Shown piece by piece: positions 19,093-30,340 of a stretch of DNA of 64,000 nt; the first letter of the stretch is position 1, and the number at the start of each line of letters is the position of its first letter. A program made the position numbers and the translations under genes. The notes beneath the pieces were generated by a model. It did no database searches. It saw only the letters and a program-made list of their open reading frames with translations, and was not told the origin of the DNA. Source of the stretch: Candidatus Altimarinota bacterium (GTDB lineage Bacteria; Patescibacteriota; Gracilibacteria; BD1-5; UBA2023); contig JALQWG010000004.1 of assembly GCA_023260135.1 (NCBI GenBank), forward strand, positions 30,102-94,101. The letters run 5' to 3'.

Positions 19093-19497
19093 TTAATCAT
19101 CTGAATCATCAAACCATAACTTATATTGCTGTATCTTTGTAGTCTTATTCGGAGAATAGGTTGTTCGTCTATCATAAGGTTTATTCATTCATCTTCCAGA
19201 AGTGAGTGAATCTATGATTCATACAACGATTCGCAATTTTCTGCGATCTTCGGCTGTCTCATTTTCATCATAACCAATATCTTTGAGAAGTTCATCCTGC
19301 AGCTTGTTTCTTAATTCAACATTTTTTGGGTCTAGAAGCTCCTTTGCATCAATATGTCAATTCAAAACACATCGTAAAGTAACTATCTCTTCATAATCCA
19401 GAAGTACAGAATTAACAACTTTCAGTGAAGCGGATTTAGTAGGTTTTCACTCTAAATCTGTATAATTGCGTATGTAAAAAGTATTATCTGCTATCAT
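19093..19497 (-). CDS. Hypothetical protein (134 aa)
   Basis: Not recognised. MIADNTFYIRNYTDLEGKP start, a charged central helix (ELRNKLQDELLKDIGYDENETAEDRRKLR), and a Ser/Arg/Gly-rich tail ending KLWFDDSDD. Four TGA-Gly codons. Soluble, no Cys motif. It stands alone between tig and the Trm11-like gene. Nothing is visible in 18896-19092 apart from AT-rich sequence upstream of tig. Confidence 0.6.
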
Positions 19498-19584
19498 TAT
19501 ATTATATTAATATTCATATATTATAATAAGTCAACTCAATTCTTTTCTTTTGCCATTCTCCCCTTTTTCTCTATACTGCAGAAC

Positions 19585-20850
19585 ATGAAAAATACACCAA
19601 CATCCCTCTACGCATTCACCCTCGGACGTGAGTGGAAACTCTCTCTCGCAGAACTCATCTGTGTATGGTGAGAGGATGCATATCAGATGCACAGTGAAGA
19701 AATCGCGATATTCCAGATAGTTGGATACTCTGACGAGCAACTCGCAAAGAGATTCATCACACTCGGTGGCTCTATCCGTATGATAGCCATAACCGGAGAA
19801 TCAAGTCCAGAGACTTTTCCGACTGATACTATCGCGCTCATATCAGGACAGCGACACGAGAGCAAGATCACGTTCGCACTCGGAGCATATGGACTCGAGT
19901 ATCGTCTCTCAGATATCGGACTACGAGTCAAGAAAACTCTCACAGAGAAGTGACTCTCTGTACGTCTCGCGAATACCGAGAACAAGAATATCAATGCAGC
20001 GAGTCACAAAAAAGATAAGCTCTCGAGAACGAAGACGGAATACAACCTCATCGTCCTCAGTGATACAACTTATATCGGATACACTATCGCCTGTCAGGAT
20101 ATCGATGCCTATGCCAATCGTGATACTGCAAAAGTTCGCGATATGGTCGTCGGGATGATGCCACCGAAGCTCGTACAGATGATGATCAATATATCTGGTA
20201 CAGCACATACAAGTCTCTACGATCCATTCTGCGGACTCGGGACGACACTTATCGAGGCTGCGAATATGTGAATTCTAGAAGTATCTGGAAGTGATATTTC
20301 AAGTGATATGGTACGCGCGAGCAAAGACTGACTCGAAGAATTCATCAAAACTGAGCTCGTATGGCAAGAACGTATCCGTACAGCAGGAGGTACTCCAGCC
20401 AAGGACTTCACTCAGCTCGTGAGACAGGTATTCCACCTCGATGCACGAGAAGTGAAGACTGCATTCACAAAACATAACGTCAAAAAAAATACGACCATCA
20501 TCTCCGAAGGGTATCTCGGTGAAGTGATGAGTCCTCGTGATATTACACTTGACCGCGTACAATCGGAACGTCGCAAGCTCGCGAATATGTATGATGCATT
20601 CTTCCGTGGACTCTTTGAGGTAGGATATACCGGAACTATTGTTATGAGTTTTCCATTCTGGAATATACACGGAACATATTCATACCTCTCTGAAATATAC
20701 GATATTATACGTAAAAACTGATTCCAGACAGTGTCTCTCCTCCCTGGTGATATGGGACTCAATACTCGTGAATGAAGTCTCCTCTACCGCAGAGAGAATC
20801 AGACAGTCGGAAGAGAAATAGTAAGGATAATCAGGCAAAAGAATGTCTAA
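19585..20850 (+). CDS. Trm11-like RNA guanine-N2 methyltransferase
   Basis: 421 aa. An N-terminal RNA-binding (THUMP-like) half contains FTLGREWKLSLAEL. The catalytic half has RDTAKVRDMVVGMMPPKLVQMM, then DPFCGLGTTLIEAANM (SAM-binding) and SGSDISSDMV. This arrangement matches the Trm11/TrmG10-type family acting on tRNA G10, but the canonical DPPYG is not obvious, so activity is uncertain. TATACT lies 7 nt before the ATG. The last 8 nt overlap the next gene. Confidence 0.75.
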
Positions 20851-21151
20851 ACTCGAACCTCTCAATCTCGCGATACGCGCACGCAATCCTGACTACTATG
20901 ACAAGTCTCGGGATATGGAGACTGCCCTCGCGTACAATGCCATCAAAAAGGTCCTCCAATCAGAATGAAGGGAGGAACTTTTTGGTTATATCAAAAGTGT
21001 GAAGCTCACCGATAAAAATATAGTGATAACAACTGGAAAACCGATAGTGAATGCGGAACTGAAGGTGTATAGAGAAAAAATACTGGAAAATATAAATAAA
21101 CAACTAGAATGAACATGATGAATTTTGAGAGAAAAAATTATTACAAGATAA
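20843..21151 (+). CDS. Small basic protein, possibly DUF721/DciA-like (102 aa)
   Basis: ATG overlaps the end of the methyltransferase gene. The core LAYNAIKKVL ... LFGYIKSVKLTDKNIVITTG and VNAELKVYREKILENIN resembles the DUF721 (DciA-type) fold, in which DciA helps load the replicative helicase. The similarity is by pattern only and the protein is short. Four TGA-Gly codons. It ends 5 nt before the end of the convergent HD-domain gene. Confidence 0.5.
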
Positions 21152-21156
21152 TTTTC

Positions 21157-22128
21157 TTACAATGAGTTCATCTGAGCCTCGATTTTTGCCTCTATCAGTG
21201 GATGTCATGATTCTTGAAATGCAGTCAATAAATCAGATATTTCATTTTCCATTCAAAAATTTCGCATTTTAACCATGAGAATATATGCCTTGATATGTCG
21301 CTTATTGATGTATCCAGGCTTCTTTTTCTCCATCTCTCTCATATCTATCATATTATTAAGCATGTCTTGCAGTTTTCTAAAAACATCGTTCCTATTCATG
21401 TATATATAATTCCCGAGTCAGAGATATTCTTCGTCAGTATTTATAGTATCTTCATCTGGACTAATATTCAGAAGTCTAATTGCATAATAATGTATTGCCT
21501 TTTTAATAGCAGATAGCTCGTACTGCTGTCTTTTTTCTGCATATATTGAGTGTTTTTTGAGTTTCTTTAATGGAGGCTCTGGACTCAATATCTGAATAAT
21601 ATCATGCATTATATCTCATGGACGACAGGCAATAACGTGTTCATGGAGTTCATCAGTAAAAAATTGTAACATTTCCCGTCTTTGTTCAAATGAAAATCAA
21701 CCTGTTGATAATATCAGAGCATCTCTAAAAGTCTGTAATCAGAAGCTTGTATATATCTCCTTCCAGTATTCTGGATGGTCCTCAATAACATCATGGAGTA
21801 AAAACACTAGTATATCATGGAGATTGGCATTGTATTTATCAATATAATCAGATATTATCTGAAATTGGTGAACAAGATATGGTGATTTATCATTTTTTCT
21901 TGCATCATTTCAGTGTGCACGATACATTATATCTACCCCATTCAGGATCTCACTCCATCATGATAAGGTTTGCTGGGTTCAAAATGAATTGTTGATTATC
22001 GCATCAACATCGCCATTATACTGAGATAATTTTGGATGTTGCATGAGCCAACGATGAAAATACAGAGCTCACCATCATGACTCCGGAATATATTCAAATT
22101 TAGGATATGTAGAAGTGATTTTCTTCAC
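21157..22128 (-). CDS. HD-domain hydrolase, RelA/SpoT-like (323 aa)
   Basis: The segment YLVHQFQIISDYI ... HDILVFLLHDVIEDHPEYW is the HD metal site of RelA/SpoT-type hydrolases (LHDxxED). There is no recognisable nucleotidyltransferase (synthetase) domain or TGS domain, so a stand-alone (p)ppGpp or nucleotide hydrolase of the MESH type is possible. Start is GTG 22126-22128, right after an in-frame stop; no ATG is nearby. Codon use is AT-rich with many TGA-Gly. Neighbours give no functional hint. Confidence 0.65.
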
Positions 22129-22267
22129 TTAAGAAAATTATTTTTTAAATTATACCACTTTTTATCAATAAGCAAATATATTTTTGACTTTTTATAATTT
22201 TTATTCATTTAATATAAAAATATTTCATTTTGCGCTCTTTTCTTTTTTTGATATAATCGTCTCTATT

Positions 22268-23284
22268 ATGGCTATCAAATCCTCCAAACCAGACATCGAA
22301 CGTACCGTCTCACCGAGACAACAAGAAGACGAGATCATATCCGAGATATCACTGCGTCCACGCCGACTCGATGAATATGTCTGACAAGCACAGATGAAGG
22401 AACATCTCAGTGTCGCGATACAGAGTGCAAAGATACGCAACAAGCCACTAGAACATATCCTCTTCTACTGACCACCAGGTCTCGGGAAGACGACTATCTC
22501 GACCATCATCGCACATGAGATGGGTTCAGCCATCAAGAGTACGAGTGGACCTGCCATCGAAAAGCAATCAGATATTATCTCGATTCTCACGAGTCTCACG
22601 GAGGGTGAGATACTTTTTATCGATGAGATACACCGCCTCAGACCACAGATAGAGGAGATACTCTACTCAGCGATGGAGGACTATCAGATAGATATAATGA
22701 TTGGTTCTGGGACAGGAGCAACCAGTGTGAAGATGGATATACCAGCATTTACCCTCATCGGTGCAACAACTCGTCTGTCTAATCTGTCCAATCCTCTTCG
22801 CGATAGATTCGGGAATGTGATGAAGCTCGACTTCTATGAGACGATTGACCTCGCACGTATTATTAAGAGATCATTCTCACTTCTTGGACTCTCGACACTC
22901 TCGGATGCAGCTATACTCTCAGTAGCAGAACGATCTCGCTGAACTCCCCGTATCGCGAATCGATATGTCAAAATTCTCCGAGACTATGCAACAGTGGGAA
23001 AACCTATAGAAAATAAAGATGAATGTGAAGCGATATTTGAAGGGTTCGGTGTAGATAGTTATGGTCTCGATATTCTCGACCGCAAGCTCATGATGCATCT
23101 CATGGAATCATTCCATGGTCGACCTGTGGGACTCTCGACACTCGCCTCAGTCGTAGGTGAAGAAGTTGCAACTATCGAGGATGTCGTCGAGCCGTATCTC
23201 CTCCAGATAGGATTCATCGAACGCACTCCTCGTGGACGACAGATCACGATGAAGTGAGAGGAATATATGAGAAAAACTGAGTAG
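22268..23284 (+). CDS. ruvB: Holliday junction branch migration ATPase RuvB
   Basis: 338 aa AAA+ motor that drives branch migration with Ruv[12 protein letters not shown] at about 31-40, Walker [10 protein letters not shown] at 68-76, Walker [10 protein letters not shown], sensor [17 protein letters not shown] and the C-terminal winged helix [12 protein letters not shown] are all present. TGA encodes glycines in DEYVGQ, FYGPPG and SRGTPRIANR. TATAAT is 10 nt before the ATG. Monocistronic as far as visible, with a repeat array downstream. Confidence 0.95.
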
Positions 23285-23309
23285 TAAAAGTTCAAATCTA
23301 GTTTCCTAA

Positions 23310-23565
23310 CTTCCTTATGCGAACTTCTTGTATGTATCCACGCGGATTTCCGTAAAAAATACAAACTGTTTGACGACCAACGGGAGGAGTTTTTGTATTT
23401 TAGGAAATCAAGTGGTATATACATACAGAAGTGAAGCATGGAAGTGAAAGTTTTTGGTACTTTTTTAAAAAAGTACAGGAATTCTGGATTCCCAACTAAG
23501 AAACGCGGGAATGACAAGAATGACAGAAACACTGGATTGCTTCGTGCCTCGCAATGACGAAAGCC
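23310..23565. repeat. Composite dispersed repeat: family B palindrome plus family A units
   Basis: No gene lies in 23285-23623. Arms CTTCTTGTATGTAT and ATACATACAGAAG are inverted around TTTCCGTAAAAAATAC ... GTATTTTAGGAAA. A second hairpin GTACTTTTTTAAAAAAGTAC follows, then two family A units up to about 23565. Confidence 0.7.
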
Positions 23566-23623
23566 AAGGAATTTACCACAAGGGTACTACCTTCGGGAGC
23601 CATACGGGATGACAAAATTGAAC

Positions 23624-24403
23624 CTATAAAAATTCCTTCCAATCCTCTCGCCTGATCGCCTCAGCGCGAACACGTTCGTCATATCCGAGCCTCTCTATAT
23701 CAGCTCGGATTTTTGCTATATCACAGACACTTCCCTTCATATTCGAGAGGAGCGTCTTGCGTGGATGAGCGAAGGCAATCTTCCAGAGAGAGATGAGATT
23801 CCTCTCTTGCTCTCTATTTCGGTTTTTCTTCACATCGAATCTAAGGACAATAGAGTCCACCTTGGGCGCAGGGTCAAAAGACGTACGCGGAACATAACAT
23901 ACACGTTCTATATCCTCACATGCCTCCTCCATCGCAAGTGAGAGAAGTGAATGGTGCGGCTTTTTTGGATGACGTCACTCAAGTATCTTTTCCCCTACTT
24001 CCTCCTGCATCATGATTACCATCGACTCAGGTGGAGTGAAACTTGAGGCATAGAGAAAGTGGAAGAGAATTGGCGAAGTAATATAATATGGAATATTCGC
24101 AATAACAGAATACTGCTCATATGTTGGAGAAAACTGGAGAACATCTTGATGAAGAATTTTGATCCCTGTTGTGTATTTTTTCTCGAGGATATCAATCATA
24201 TCCGTATCGAGTTCGACGAGTGTGAGTGTCTCGGGTTTTTGTTCGATGAGCTCATCTGTGAGAGCCCCATATCCAGGACCAACTTCGATGATATTTTTCC
24301 CTGTTACCTCTATGGCATGAGCGATATCAGAAAGGGCCCCTTCATCAATAAGGAAGTTTTGCCCGAGGGATTTTTTGGCACGAATGTATGGAATATCACT
24401 CAT
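23624..24403 (-). CDS. rsmA: 16S rRNA (adenine1518-N6/adenine1519-N6)-dimethyltransferase RsmA (KsgA)
   Basis: 259 aa. KKSLGQNFLID at about 10-20, SAM loop EVGPGYGALT, VELDTDM, catalytic IANIPYYITSPILF, and MMQEEVGEKILEG are family motifs; the C-terminal basic domain carries PRTSFDPAPKVDS and HPRKTLLSN. It dimethylates two adjacent adenines near the 3' end of 16S rRNA. One TGA-Gly at 23975. Its ATG overlaps the TAA of the upstream gene by one base. Confidence 0.94.
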
Positions 24404-25146
24404 TATCGTATAGTTTCCTGGAGGTATTTATCGAGCTTGTGCATAGCTGTATCTACGAGACGTATCCAGTATGAGAATTTATCGAGGAGTTCACCATACT
24501 TAGACTTGAGCATGTTGATAAATGTATCTTTGTAATTCTCATAACTCTTGGATACACCCTCTGCAGCGATGAGGAGAGAGAGGTTGTGGAGGGCATCGAT
24601 CTTGCGGCGGGCAAGATCAGAACATGATGCCTGTGGGAGGACATCGGTAGTCTTGATAATAGTGTTATTGGGGTCAACGTTGAGGAGTCCTATGATATAG
24701 GAAATACTACAGGTATTCAAATACTGCCCAGCATACCCAACTCTATCATCAGTAAAAACCTTGATCGACTGCTGCCATGCTATAGGATCATTGTTGCGGA
24801 TACAGTAGAGTGCCTTGGCATGCTGGAGAGATGCCATATCAATCCTCTCAAAAACAGTGGCAAATGCAAGCTGATATGCTAATATCTCATCCTGATGTCA
24901 TCTATTATCGAGGTTAAAATCCCCGCTCGGACAGACAAAGTCAGTCACACTCGATTCATTTCTCGCATCTCGTGCAAACTTGCAGAGAGCATATCGTGAA
25001 CGCGCCTGTGCTCAGAGGGCCTCAGCCTCAGCATATATATCAACCATCTCTGGAACAACAGGACAGACAACAGGAGCAGCTGAAACATGACTCCACGAGA
25101 GGAATCAGATAATACAGAGTACTGATGTGACAATGATACGAATCAT
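24403..25146 (-). CDS. Secreted hypothetical protein (247 aa)
   Basis: An N-terminal signal peptide (MRIIVTSVLCIIGFLSWSHV then SAAPVVC) is followed by a Cys-containing helical exterior domain (ALGAQARSRYALCKFARDA, ALYCIRNNDPIAWQQSIK). Not recognised. The start ATG 25144-25146 was chosen because it opens the signal peptide. It lies 1 nt after the stop of the small gene upstream and touches rsmA downstream, so these are probably one transcript. Confidence 0.65.
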
Positions 25147-25147
25147 A

Positions 25148-25393
25148 CTATCTACGAAATACGCGTTCGAGGAATGATTTTTTTCTCTCCGGAATATGTT
25201 CTGTATGATGCTCTAGCATATGTGTTGCTTCGTGTTCAGTTTGCTGTTCTTTTTCGCGGAGTTTTTTTACACCATAGATAGAGGCAATTATTCCAGAGAG
25301 GATGACACCAGTGACGACTGCATCCATTTTTTTGATTCACTGCTTGGCAACATTGGATTCTTCTGATGAATTGGATTTTTTACGGAAAAACAT
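25148..25393 (-). CDS. Small membrane-anchored protein (81 aa)
   Basis: N-terminal polar segment, one hydrophobic span (MDAVVTGVILSGIIASIYGV), then a charged helical tail (KKLREKEQQTEHEATHMLEHH) ending in Arg-rich FLERVFRR. Orientation is probably N-out or N-in single pass; no family recognised. One TGA-Gly. It is 13 nt downstream of the Hsp20 gene, so likely in its operon. Confidence 0.55.
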
Positions 25394-25406
25394 TGGTAAG
25401 TAAGGA

Positions 25407-25916
25407 TTATTGTCCTATCTTGATAGACTTGGAAATAAGAGTAAGTTTCGGTATCTCAATCATGATCACATTATGCTCGATAGTTGCTCGTATGCGGTCA
25501 AAACCGAGATTCTCTGGGAGAATAATCGAACGAGAAAACGCTCCATAAAAACACTCCTGGACAAGAAGACGCTTCGCCTCAAGGTATATAGGTGCCTCGT
25601 GACGCTCTCCCGAGAGGGTGAGAATATTGCGTGAGAGAGCAATATCTATCTCAGCTGGATCTACGCCAGCAACCGGTGCAACGACGATGATGCTACTCGG
25701 TGTATCGAGGATATCAACTGCAATCTGACCAATATCTGTATCATGATCGTGTGTATCTCGGATATCTACCTCGATAGCATGAGACTCTTGGTGATGAGAA
25801 TCATCGTGACCATGTACCTCAGTATGAGCATCATGTTCGTGTGAATCATGACTATGACCAGTATGAGCTGTGTGAGGATTTTTATCGTCGTTTGCGACTC
25901 AGAAGACTTTGAACAT
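25407..25916 (-). CDS. Hsp20/alpha-crystallin family protein with His-rich N terminus
   Basis: 169 aa. The second half matches small heat-shock proteins: IAVDILDTPSSIIVVAPVAG, ALSRNILTLSGER, and the C-terminal GAFSRSIILPENL with VIMIEIPK. Residues about 12-58 are unusual, a His/Asp/Glu-rich stretch (HTAHTGHSHDSHEHDAH) that could bind Zn2+, Cu2+ or Ni2+. Small heat-shock proteins hold unfolded proteins; a metal-responsive role is inference. Only one TGA-Gly, near the start. Confidence 0.82.
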
Positions 25917-25942
25917 GAGTAGAGAAAAAAGTTGTCACTATC

Positions 25943-26230
25943 TTATGCGGAAACTCACTTTTTGCAAGATGAAAGTTTCTTCGGAATAATACCGTTAACC
26001 ACATGATAATCCTGTTTAGAATCAAGAAGCTCACTAACTCTTTTATAATATTTCTTTGCTGATGGAAATTCAGAAGCTCTAACTATTGTTGTAATTGTTC
26101 TATCTCTTGTTGTAAGTACAATCTTATCAGCCCAAACCTTTCCTCACTGAGGAAATATACGAATCATCTTTCCATCTTCCTCTTCGATAAGAATATCGTC
26201 TCGTTTAAAGCATTGTACCTGAAGTTGCAT
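25943..26230 (-). CDS. Hypothetical protein (95 aa)
   Basis: Not recognised. MQLQVQCFKRDDILIEEEDG begins a small beta-rich domain with KMIRIFPQGGKVWADKIVLTTRDRTITTIV, then a helix and a Lys-rich tail with SSCKKGVSA. Two TGA-Gly codons. Soluble. 26 nt upstream of the Hsp20 gene and in the same direction. Confidence 0.55.
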
Positions 26231-26283
26231 AATTTATTAGTAAATATAATGTATATATACTTATAATAAATTATTAGTCAATC

Positions 26284-26898
26284 CTATTTTCCAAATATTA
26301 CTTCTTCGAGTTCTGGAATTCTCTCAACGCCATGGAAGTGTCCGTATCACTTTTCAGAAATAAAAAAGTGTGTCTCTGCTTCTGGAAGATTCCTAGAGAG
26401 CTCTTGTCCAACAGAAAATGGAACAACAGCATCATCCTCTGCATGCCATATGTGGACTTGGTTTCAGAGTTTTTGTAAATATTCGTAACTCGTCGGCGCG
26501 CTGAAGTCTCACTCATAGATACAAGCAGCAAGGAGATGAATCTGGTTAATTTTATAATCAAACTTTTCTACTTCAGAAAAATACTTCAAGAGAAAACATC
26601 CACCAAGAGAAGTGCCAAAGAAAGTAACGTCATCATCTGTTTTCATCTTTGCTAATACACCATCAAATACTATCTTCCATTCTTCGTAACGAGCATTAAG
26701 CTTATTCGGCATGGCTGGATAATATACTTGTTCCCCATCTCATATCCATCTTCGAGATATGTGTGTGCGATAATCTATCTTTTCTTTATCTTCCCATGGG
26801 GTAACATAATACTCTGCATAGGTATCTCTGAGAAAGTCCAGATATGATTCCTCGTCGAGGAATGATTCTCAACCATGTACAAAAATAAGTGTTTTCAT
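26284..26898 (-). CDS. Alpha/beta hydrolase (RBBP9/YdeN-like)
   Basis: 204 aa. KTLIFVHGG opens the fold, FFGTSLGG is the nucleophile elbow with the catalytic Ser, WHAEDDAVVPF carries the acid Asp, and GHFHG the catalytic His. Length and motif spacing match the small RBBP9/YdeN serine hydrolases. Substrate unknown. Several TGA-Gly codons, including VHGG and GYGHF. Not obviously in an operon. Confidence 0.8.
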
Positions 26899-27039
26899 GA
26901 GTCAAAGATTATGATACAAGAATATTAGAGAAAAGCTCACTGAAATCAATATTTTCCTTGTATATTGGCGAGAGTTTTCTATACTTCTCACATTCCATGA
27001 TTCGTAATTGAGTCATTCATAATTCGTAATTTTATCCTC

Positions 27040-29118
27040 ATGCCCCTCCTCGAACCCAATTACATAGACGAGATATCCTCCACACTTGAACTCAAAAAAT
27101 TCCAAATCGAAGCCGTTCTCACGCTTACGGCCGAGGGTTCGACTGTACCATTTATCGCCCGTTATCGCAAGGAAGCCACAGGGAATCTCGATGAAAAAGA
27201 GATTCGCGACATCCTCGAACTCCAAGGCAAGATCGAGTCCCTCTACAAGACAAAAGTCACTGCAATCAATGGTATAACCGAACAAGGAAAACTCACTCCA
27301 GAACTGGAGGCAAGTATCATCGCCTGCGAGACTCTGAAAGCGGTCGAAGAGATATACAAGCCATACCGCCTCAAGCGTAAAACCAAAGCCATGATAGCGC
27401 TCGAGAAGGGATTCGGTGTAGTGGCAGAGTACCTGAAGAAAAATAATGCGATACGGATTCCTGATGAGCTCAAGAAGGAATACATGGAAGAAGAAATACT
27501 CGATGGTGTCGTCGAGATCATCGCGGCAGAAATAGTGATATCCCCTGACTTGCGCCACTTCGTGACGAGCTCTATCGAGAAGACTGGTATCGTAACATCG
27601 AAGAGAAAGTCAGAAAAGATGCTCGAAAAACTGGATCCTGCCTCCAAAAAACAAGTCTACAAATTCGATACCTATGCAGAGTTCTCTCGCAAAGTCTCAC
27701 TCCTCAAGCCATATCAGATACTCGCACTCAATCGCGGAGAGAATCTCGGAATCCTCTCAGTATCACTCGATGTAGATGAGGAGGTTTTTGACGAGTTCGT
27801 CCATGAGATCATCCGAACAAAACCGCATGAAGTATACCTCCGCGCTATTACTCTCGGATACAAGACACTCTATGAGTCAGTAGAAAATGAGATCCGCGGC
27901 AACCTGACAGAGATTGGTGAACTCGATGCGGTCGGGACTTTTTCACAGAATCTCATGAGTCTCCTCATGACCAAGCCAGAATATGGTAAAAAGATACTCG
28001 CGATTGACCCAGGATTCCGCACGGGATGCAAGATTGCTGTCCTCGACACCCTCGGGAATCCTGTAGTATTTGATAAGATATACCTCGATAGCCCTCGTGA
28101 GGCGACTGAAAAACTCGAGAAGCTCGTAGCCAAAAATCCTGTCGATGTCATCGTCGTCGGGAATGGTACAGGATCTCAGGAGACCATAGAATTCCTCGGA
28201 AGCTGTCTATCCACTATACCAACATATGTCGTGAGTGAAGCGGGTGCATCCGTCTACTCAGCGTCAGATGTGGCAAGTCAGGAATTCCCTACACTCGATG
28301 TCACTGACCGCGGAACTATCTCGATTGGTCGTAGGTATATCGACCCACTCTCAGAGCTCGTGAAGATACCACCTCAGAGTATCGGAGTCGGGATGTACCA
28401 GCATGATGTGAGTGAAAAAGTGCTTGCAGAAAAACTCGGATACGTTATCGAAGATGTCGTGAACGCTGTTGGCATCAATGTAAACAGTGCCTCAGCTTTT
28501 GTACTCAATTACATATCAGGGCTCAACAAAAAGTCAGCACAAAAACTCTCAGAGAATAGACCATATCACTCTCGAAAAAGTATCAAAAAAAAATTAGGCG
28601 AAAAGTCGTATGAACAAGCAATAGGATTCCTCCGAGTACCAGATAGTCCAGAACCCCTCGATAATACCGATATCCATCCAGACCAGTATGAACTTGCATA
28701 CACTCTAATAGAAGAAAAGATAACTTCTCGCGAATATCCGCAACAGAGAGAAAGACTCCAGAATATATACCCTGACGTCACTCCTGCGACTATCGACTTC
28801 ATCTGGAAGTCATACGAATCCATCGGTCGAGATCCACGTACTGAGAGTACGGCTATGGTGAGTACGAAAAAGCTCACACTCGAGACAGTATGAATCTGAG
28901 ATATTCTCGATGGAGTTGTGCGCAATGTGGTTGCGTTCGGGGCTTTTGTCGATGTTGGACTCAAGAACGACGGACTCGTGCATATCTCAGAGATAGTCGA
29001 CCGGTATATCCGCGACCCTAAGGAAGTCCTCGAAGTCGGACAAAAAGTTCGTGTCAAAGTCACGAACATAGATAAGGAAACATGAAAAATCCAGCTCTCG
29101 ATACGACAGGCGAATTAA
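27040..29118 (+). CDS. tex: Tex family RNA-binding protein (YqgF-S1)
   Basis: 692 aa. The helical N terminus has TVPFIARYRKEATGNLDE, the YqgF-like RNase H fold includes ILAIDPGFRTGCKIAVLD and VVGNGTGSQETIEFL, then SVYSASDVASQEFP and the helix-hairpin-helix NSASAFVLNYISGL. The S1 domain (DGVVRNVVAFGAFVDVG to IQLSIRQA) lies after three TGA-Gly codons starting at 28891 and would be lost under the standard code. Tex binds RNA and affects transcription in other bacteria. Confidence 0.94.
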
Positions 29119-29149
29119 AAAATATTAATTCTGTCTTTTTTGTCATTCC

Positions 29150-29385
29150 GTAGGAATCCGTTTTTTTATTTCTATTTGCTTCTTTCTTTTTGTGAGTTTT
29201 TTGATTCTATCGATGTAGTTTCCGTAAAAATTCCAAACGTTTCTTAGTTTTTGGAATTTTAGGAAACAAGTCGAAAATAGAATCCAAAACGAACAAACCA
29301 AAAAGAAGAACTTTTGGTACTTTTGGTTACAAAAGTACCAAGCAAGAAACACTGGATTCTTGGTATCTCAGAATGACGGAGAGTA
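29150..29385. repeat. Composite dispersed repeat: family B palindrome plus family A unit
   Basis: The 29119-29407 gap holds no gene. GGATTCTAT-type arms enclose AATTCCAAACG ... TTTTTGGAATTTTAGG. A GGTACTTTTGGTTACAAAAGTACC stem-loop is next, nearly identical to the one in miaA, then a family A unit (29348-29382). Confidence 0.7.
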
Positions 29386-29407
29386 AGATACTAGTTATAG
29401 GAAATTT

Positions 29408-29656
29408 TTATGAATTTTTCTTCAAATATTCCTCTTGTCTCCTCTTCGAGACATCCATCATCTCCTTCCATATTCCTTGATATTCTTCAGGGATTTTTTC
29501 GAGTATCTCTGCCTCACGAACAGGATCAAATACGGGAAGATCGTGTTCCCACTTGTACTCTGCAACTCAGTCTGCGAGTTCCATACGTTCGTCGAGGAGC
29601 CGGAGGAGTTCTGAGTCTATACGAGAGATACTTTGACGGAGTTTTGTGAGTTCCAT
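29408..29656 (-). CDS. Chorismate mutase type II (AroQ) domain protein
   Basis: 82 aa. LRQSISRIDSELLRLLDERM, LADGVAEYK and PVFDPVREAEIL are the AroQ-class helix 1 and helix 2 motifs with the active-site Arg, Lys and Glu positions. It would convert chorismate to prephenate. No other aromatic pathway gene is in the window, so the role may differ. One TGA-Gly. It starts 3 nt after the end of the DedA gene, in the same direction. Confidence 0.8.
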
Positions 29657-29659
29657 ATT

Positions 29660-30271
29660 TTACTTTTTATGAGATTTTCGGTACCACTTGTATCCGAGGT
29701 AGAGGGCACCGAGAAGCAGGAGTCCGATAACAATCTCCTTAATATACATGAGTATCATATCCTGCTTGTCTGATGCATAGTACCCTATCGCGATGAGGAT
29801 AATATTCCAGAGTCCAGCACCCAGTATTGTCCAGAGAGAAAACACTGCAAAATTCATCCGAAATACACCCGCAGGTATAGAGATAAGTTGTCGGACTGCA
29901 GGGATAAAACGTCCAACGAACGTTGTAATGGCACCCTTTTCCTGGAAGAACTTCTCTGCTTGGAGATAGTGTGACTCATTCAGGAATATATATTTTCCGT
30001 ACTTATGGATAAGAGTTTTGATAACTGGCCCGCCGAGATAATATCCAAGAATATAGTTGATAACTGATCCGAGATATGCACCGGCCGTACCAGCGAGGAG
30101 CACCATAAAAAATGTCATCTCACCTCGTTGGATAAGTGCACCTGCTGGTATCATCGCAACCTCCGATGGAAACGGGATGAAGCTCGACTCAATCGTCATC
30201 ATCGCGAATATACCGATGTATCCGAGGTCAGCGAAGAATCCAAGAACCGTATCTGTAATCTGGTGGAACAT
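29660..30271 (-). CDS. DedA family membrane protein
   Basis: 203 aa with about five membrane segments. FIPFPSEVAMIPAGALI and GAYLGSVINYILGYYLG, then FFQEKGAITTFVGRFIPAVRQLISIPAG are the DedA (VTT/SNARE-associated) signatures, with the membrane-embedded Glu and Arg residues. Some family members transport undecaprenyl phosphate; for others the function is unknown. TATACT is 5 nt before the ATG. No internal TGA. Confidence 0.9.
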   Translation of the reverse strand: MFHQITDTVLGFFADLGYIGIFAMMTIESSFIPFPSEVAMIPAGALIQRGEMTFFMVLLAGTAGAYLGSVINYILGYYLGGPVIKTLIHKYGKYIFLNESHYLQAEKFFQEKGAITTFVGRFIPAVRQLISIPAGVFRMNFAVFSLWTILGAGLWNIILIAIGYYASDKQDMILMYIKEIVIGLLLLGALYLGYKWYRKSHKK

Positions 30272-30310
30272 AGAGAAGTATAAGGAAAATTAAGTGAATC
30301 GATTGTATAA

Positions 30311-30337
30311 AAAATCCCCTGTATTACAAGGGATTTT
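30311..30337 (-). terminator. Rho-independent terminator of glyS
   Basis: AAAATCCC CTGTATTACAA GGGATTTT immediately beyond the glyS stop. Confidence 0.7.
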
Positions 30338-30340
30338 CTT

